A program made the translations under genes and the position numbers. The notes beneath the pieces were generated by a model. It made no database searches, had not been told where the DNA came from, and saw only the letters and a list, made by a program, of their open reading frames with translations. From contig JAJFVL010000018.1 in assembly GCA_021371855.1 (NCBI GenBank), positions 310,001 through 374,000 of the forward strand: a stretch of 64,000 nt of DNA, in the 5' to 3' direction. Below are positions 63,920-64,000 of the stretch, one piece after another; the stretch's first letter is position 1, and each line of letters begins with the position of its first letter. This stretch comes from Bacteroidales bacterium (GTDB taxonomy: Bacteria; Bacteroidota; Bacteroidia; Bacteroidales; VadinHA17).

Positions 63920-64000
63920 ATGAAGCTAAAAGAAGAAAAGACATCTTCCGATGTCTCTTCTAAATTAAAACCTGAAACCAAATTTTACCGGATAGTGGAG
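63920..64000 (+). CDS. Start of an unrecognised gene (cut by window edge)
   Basis: An ATG at 63920 preceded by GGGGAGG about 7 bases earlier opens a frame that stays open to the window end: 27 hydrophilic codons (MKLKEEKTSSDVSSKLKPET...). The good Shine-Dalgarno-like sequence and the 20-bp distance from the ndh stop support a real gene. Function cannot be told. Confidence 0.5.
   Translation, partial: MKLKEEKTSSDVSSKLKPETKFYRIVE

Noticed and set aside
1-64000. A multi-gene defence or secretion system
   Set aside because: Apart from the decayed AbiE-type locus I see no nuclease, ATPase or secretion genes clustered; the accessory content is metabolic and mobile-repeat in nature.

Overview
The window comes from the AT-rich chromosome of a Bacteroidota bacterium, probably Bacteroidales/Marinilabiliales-like and free-living. 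The evidence is a SusC/SusD pair driven by an ECF sigma/FecR pair, a second TonB-dependent receptor, many secreted or lipoprotein catabolic enzymes, DUF3857 and DUF5107 proteins, and promoters of the Bacteroidota type (TTTG, about 20 bases, TAnnTTTG). No rRNA, tRNA or CRISPR array was found. All functions are read from translated motifs without database searches.

1-4340, iron and peroxide block plus a candidate small RNA: a truncated end gene, a feoB remnant, a PerR-type regulator with a clear promoter and palindromic operator, a collapsed DUF454 gene, catalase and ferritin. Behind ferritin lie a nested 86-bp palindrome, a textbook promoter, about 190 nt without an ORF, and a Rho-independent terminator, which together look like a small RNA gene. 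4383-9360 holds a secreted hypothetical protein, purU, a TPR protein, a mobile-repeat-rich gap and a helical hypothetical protein.

9652-20646: a minus-strand polysaccharide-utilisation locus (ECF sigma, FecR, SusC, SusD, GH36-like hydrolase). An internally deleted IS982 copy with target duplications sits directly upstream of the sigma gene, and beyond it lies a decayed AbiEi/AbiEii-type toxin-antitoxin locus. 20769-33528: a DoxX/TIM-barrel-like fusion, exported sugar isomerase and Gfo/Idh enzymes, an XRE-cupin regulator with an acyl-CoA synthetase, an amidohydrolase, a GH127-type arabinofuranosidase, an RhlE-type helicase and an SDR enzyme.

34614-53394: two tandem DUF3857/transglutaminase-like proteins (one lacking the catalytic cysteine), a C45/choloylglycine-type Ntn hydrolase, a CoA-disulfide-reductase/rhodanese/TusA/DsrE fusion, a Gfo/Idh enzyme, a TonB receptor, an exported Nif3-like protein, a ThuA lipoprotein, an AspT/YidE-type transporter and a DUF5107-TPR protein. 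54078-64000: an M16 peptidase, TldD and TldE, a GH2 hydrolase, a type II NADH dehydrogenase, and the start of one more gene.

The most notable non-coding structure is a family of three roughly 400-bp MITE-like elements (7803, 33876, 53543). Each is flanked by a perfect 9-bp target duplication and carries REP-like hairpins. A different short element with 18-bp inverted ends adjoins the third copy and supplies the stop codon of the DUF5107 gene.
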